From contig JBLNDG010000073.1 in the NCBI GenBank assembly GCA_050261415.1, forward strand, positions 1-15,222: DNA of 15,222 bases, given 5' to 3'. The position numbers were made by a program, and so were the translations under genes. Origin of the DNA: JBLNDG01 sp050261415. GTDB taxonomy: Bacteria > Bacillota > Clostridia > Lutisporales > Lutisporaceae. Positions 13,224 to 15,222 of the stretch are shown here, one piece after another (within the stretch, counting starts at the first letter, position 1; each line of letters starts with the position of its first letter). Below the pieces are notes generated by a model. That model saw only the letters and a list, made by a program, of their open reading frames with translations, was not told the DNA's origin and did not search any database.

Positions 13224-14525
13224 ATGAGTAAGGAGCTGGATTTTGCAAAGGAACTGATAGACTTTATATATGACAGCCCTACGGCATACCATGCAGTTGA
13301 AAGTTCTGTAAGGATACTTAAGGCGAATGGTTTTACCGAGCTTAAAGAAGAAGCCGCTTGGAAATTAAAAAGAGGCGGTAAATACTTTACTGTAAAAAAT
13401 AATTCAGCATTGATTGCTTTTGTTATGGGAAGCGGTCCTGTTCAGGAGGAAGGCTTCAGGATAATCGGAGCCCATACTGATGCTCCAACCTTCAGAGTAA
13501 AGCCTGCAGCTGAAATGACAGCAGAAAGCCATTATATAAAATTGGATACGGAAACCTACGATGGTCCCATACTCAATACATGGCTGGACAGACCCCTGTC
13601 TGCTGCTGGAAGAGTGACCCTAAGAGGGGATAACCCGTTTAATCCGATAACCAGGCTGGTAAATATCAAAAAACCGATTCTTATTATACCAAACCTGGCG
13701 GTGCATTTGAACCACAGCGTGAATACCGGGATGGAACTCAACAAACAGAAGGACATGCTGCCGCTTATGGCTCTTGTTAATGAGAGCCTGGAAAAGGGTA
13801 ATTACCTGTTGAATGCAATTGCAGGGGAAATAAAGGTTAATCCCTCGGATATTATAGATTTTGACCTGTTCCTTTATGAATTTGAAAAAGGGACGATAAT
13901 AGGTTTAAACGATGAGTTCATATCATCTCCAAGGCTGGACGACCTTGCCATGGTACACGCGGGAATAATAGCGATTGCCGGATCGGAAGCCTCCAGGAGA
14001 ACAAATGTGATGGTATGCTTCGATAATGAAGAAGTTGGAAGCAGTACCAAGCAGGGAGCCGATTCACCCATGCTTTCAAATATTCTTGAGAGAATAGTAC
14101 TTACAAACGGCGGAAGCAGGGAAGACTTCTTCAGGGCAATATCAAAATCCTTCATGATATCGGGAGATATGGCCCATGCGGTACATCCCAATGCAGGTGA
14201 AAGGCACGATCCCCAGAACAGGCCGCTTATAAGCAAAGGACCTGTGATTAAGGTAAGTGCCAATATGAGGTATACTTCCGACAGCAATTCTTCATCAGTA
14301 TACGTTCAAATATGTGAAAAGGCCAAGGTGCCTGTTCAGTGGTTTGTCAACCGTTCTGACGAAAAGGGCGGAAGCACCATAGGACCGATATCCGCTTCAC
14401 ACATTAATGTGAGATGCGTGGATATAGGGACTCCAGTACTCGCAATGCACTCAGTGAGGGAGCTGGGAGGGGTGCTTGACCACACATATGTAACCAGGAG
14501 CTTTGAAGAATTCTATAAATTATAA
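13224..14525 (+). CDS. apeB: M18-family aminopeptidase (aspartyl-aminopeptidase type)
   Basis: A 433-residue cytosolic zinc aminopeptidase of typical M18 length. Expected metal ligands and catalytic residues are visible: His84 (GAHTDAP), Asp240 (SPRLDDLAM), Glu269-Glu270 (FDNEEVGSSTKQGA), Asp315 (SGDMAHAVHPN) and His409 (MHSVRE). M18 enzymes remove N-terminal, often acidic, residues from peptides and form dodecamers. Start: ATG 13224 lies seven bases after GGGAGG (13211-13216); ATG 13218 is two codons earlier and too close to it. A TATACT at 13188-13193 may be its -10 box, without a good -35. It ends just before a bidirectional terminator. Confidence 0.9.
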   Translation: MSKELDFAKELIDFIYDSPTAYHAVESSVRILKANGFTELKEEAAWKLKRGGKYFTVKNNSALIAFVMGSGPVQEEGFRIIGAHTDAPTFRVKPAAEMTAESHYIKLDTETYDGPILNTWLDRPLSAAGRVTLRGDNPFNPITRLVNIKKPILIIPNLAVHLNHSVNTGMELNKQKDMLPLMALVNESLEKGNYLLNAIAGEIKVNPSDIIDFDLFLYEFEKGTIIGLNDEFISSPRLDDLAMVHAGIIAIAGSEASRRTNVMVCFDNEEVGSSTKQGADSPMLSNILERIVLTNGGSREDFFRAISKSFMISGDMAHAVHPNAGERHDPQNRPLISKGPVIKVSANMRYTSDSNSSSVYVQICEKAKVPVQWFVNRSDEKGGSTIGPISASHINVRCVDIGTPVLAMHSVRELGGVLDHTYVTRSFEEFYKL

Positions 14526-14551
14526 AAAGGCTGCAGGTTTGCAGTCTTTTT
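14524..14551. terminator. Bidirectional terminator between convergent genes
   Basis: The 12-nt arm AAAAAGGCTGCA (14524-14535) pairs with TGCAGTCTTTTT (14540-14551) with one G-T wobble and a 4-nt loop. A-runs and T-runs on the two sides serve the aminopeptidase (plus) and the permease (minus). Confidence 0.8.
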
Positions 14552-15222
14552 ATCCGTATATCACAACAAAGTAGTTTATCACGGTAAATATAAGCAAGCT
14601 AATCACATTATAGGCAGTGAACTTGAGTATGTATTTCCTGCTGCTGCCGGGGTTTTCCCTGGTAAAAAGCTTGAAGGAGATGACACTGGCCAAAGAAGCT
14701 ATGAGTGTGCCCATACCGCCTATATTGACCCCTAGTAAAAGCTCCCTCCAGTTCGACGTAAACCTGGAAAGAAAAATGGAGCAAGGAACATTGCTGATAA
14801 ACTGGCTGAGGATAATCGAGCTGAAATATGTTGAAATACTGCTGCTCAAGGATGCTTTCATATAGTTTGTAATAGCTGGTATTGCGGATACATTGCCGAT
14901 AAATATGAAAAAGCATATGAATGTCATCAACAGAAGATAGTCAATTTCATAAACCAGCTTGCGGTTCACCGTGAAAGTTACTCCCAAAGTGAGTATCAAC
15001 GCTGTTATGTAGCTTATGATATTAAATACGGATAGTACGATAATGACAAAAAGTACGATCCATATCGAAGTTTCCATTTTGCTCCGGATTTTTACATCCT
15101 CCAGGTCAATAGCCAGATCTATACTCTGGTTTCTGCGGTTCAATATATACAGCCAGATTAGTCCTGACACAGCAAAGAAAATAATGGAGGCAAAAAACTG
15201 TACAGGGGTAAGCTTGTAGTAG
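14550..15222 (-). CDS. ArsB/NhaD-type (SLC13-like) permease, C-terminal part, 5' end outside the window
   Basis: The minus-strand frame is open to the right edge, giving about 223 residues without the N terminus. An apparent GTG start at 15170 is internal, because the upstream in-frame codons continue YYKLTPVQFFASIIF. About five to six membrane helices are visible. The stretch STYFSSIILSQFISNVPCSIFLSRF, followed by NIGGMGTLIASLASVISFKLF, is the characteristic C-terminal re-entrant loop and helix of the ion-transporter superfamily that includes ArsB, NhaD and SLC13 carriers ('Q.iSNvP', then 'nigg.GtliaSlas'). The substrate (sodium, arsenite, a dicarboxylate or other anion) cannot be told from this part. 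Confidence 0.75.
   Translation of the reverse strand, partial: YYKLTPVQFFASIIFFAVSGLIWLYILNRRNQSIDLAIDLEDVKIRSKMETSIWIVLFVIIVLSVFNIISYITALILTLGVTFTVNRKLVYEIDYLLLMTFICFFIFIGNVSAIPAITNYMKASLSSSISTYFSSIILSQFISNVPCSIFLSRFTSNWRELLLGVNIGGMGTLIASLASVISFKLFTRENPGSSRKYILKFTAYNVISLLIFTVINYFVVIYG

Noticed and set aside
1..15222. CRISPR array, tRNA, rRNA or insertion-sequence transposase
   Set aside because: No spaced direct-repeat series, no tRNA cloverleaf and no transposase frame were seen on either strand.

Overview
The window looks like a chromosomal segment of an anaerobic, low-to-moderate GC Firmicute of the class Clostridia. The evidence is strong Shine-Dalgarno sequences, consensus sigma-A promoters (several TTGACA-17-TATAAT-like), many flavodoxin-type flavoproteins, a DUF134/NifX-like pair, and a clostridial-type cofactor-independent phosphoglycerate mutase. 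This assignment is inference; no rRNA or species marker is present.

Layout. (1) 1-1959: the tail of an unidentified ORF, then a perfect sigma-A promoter, a leader of about 210 nt with nested hairpins, and gpmI, which carries an in-frame TAA at codon 21. (2) 2077-3562, minus strand: a compact AT-rich cassette encoding a DUF3467-like protein, an unrecognised 191-residue protein and a HEPN-like protein, with its own candidate promoter. This is the best candidate for an undescribed system. (3) 3606-3965: AT-rich non-coding DNA; then a minus-strand four-helix-type membrane protein. (4) 4593-7851: a MarR-controlled redox operon: marR, a flavodoxin, a decayed second marR, a membrane-anchored FMN-binding protein, an iron-sulfur-flavoprotein-like protein and an FMN-reductase-like flavoprotein. 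The same 12-bp palindrome occurs before both marR copies. (5) 7906-9857: DUF134 regulator, NifX-like protein with a His/Cys-rich tail, and two half-size permease subunits, behind a promoter overlapped by a perfect 26-bp palindrome. (6) 10009-10975: a decayed vanadium-haloperoxidase/PAP2-type gene and a short remnant of a second DUF134 gene. (7) 10995-13124: a TetR repressor under a 16-bp inverted-repeat operator, followed by a CrtI-like FAD oxidoreductase. (8) 13224-14525: M18 aminopeptidase. (9) 14550-15222, minus strand: the C-terminal part of an ArsB/NhaD-type (SLC13-like) permease that runs off the right edge.

How the genes work together. Regions 4, 5 and 7 are each self-contained units with a regulator first, a palindromic operator at the promoter, and effector genes after it: flavin redox chemistry, a suspected metal or oxyanion transport function, and an FAD-dependent desaturase/oxidase. 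A second theme is gene decay. gpmI, the second marR and the haloperoxidase gene all contain premature TAA codons; two of them also carry a frameshift or internal deletion, and a DUF134 fragment survives as about 16 codons.
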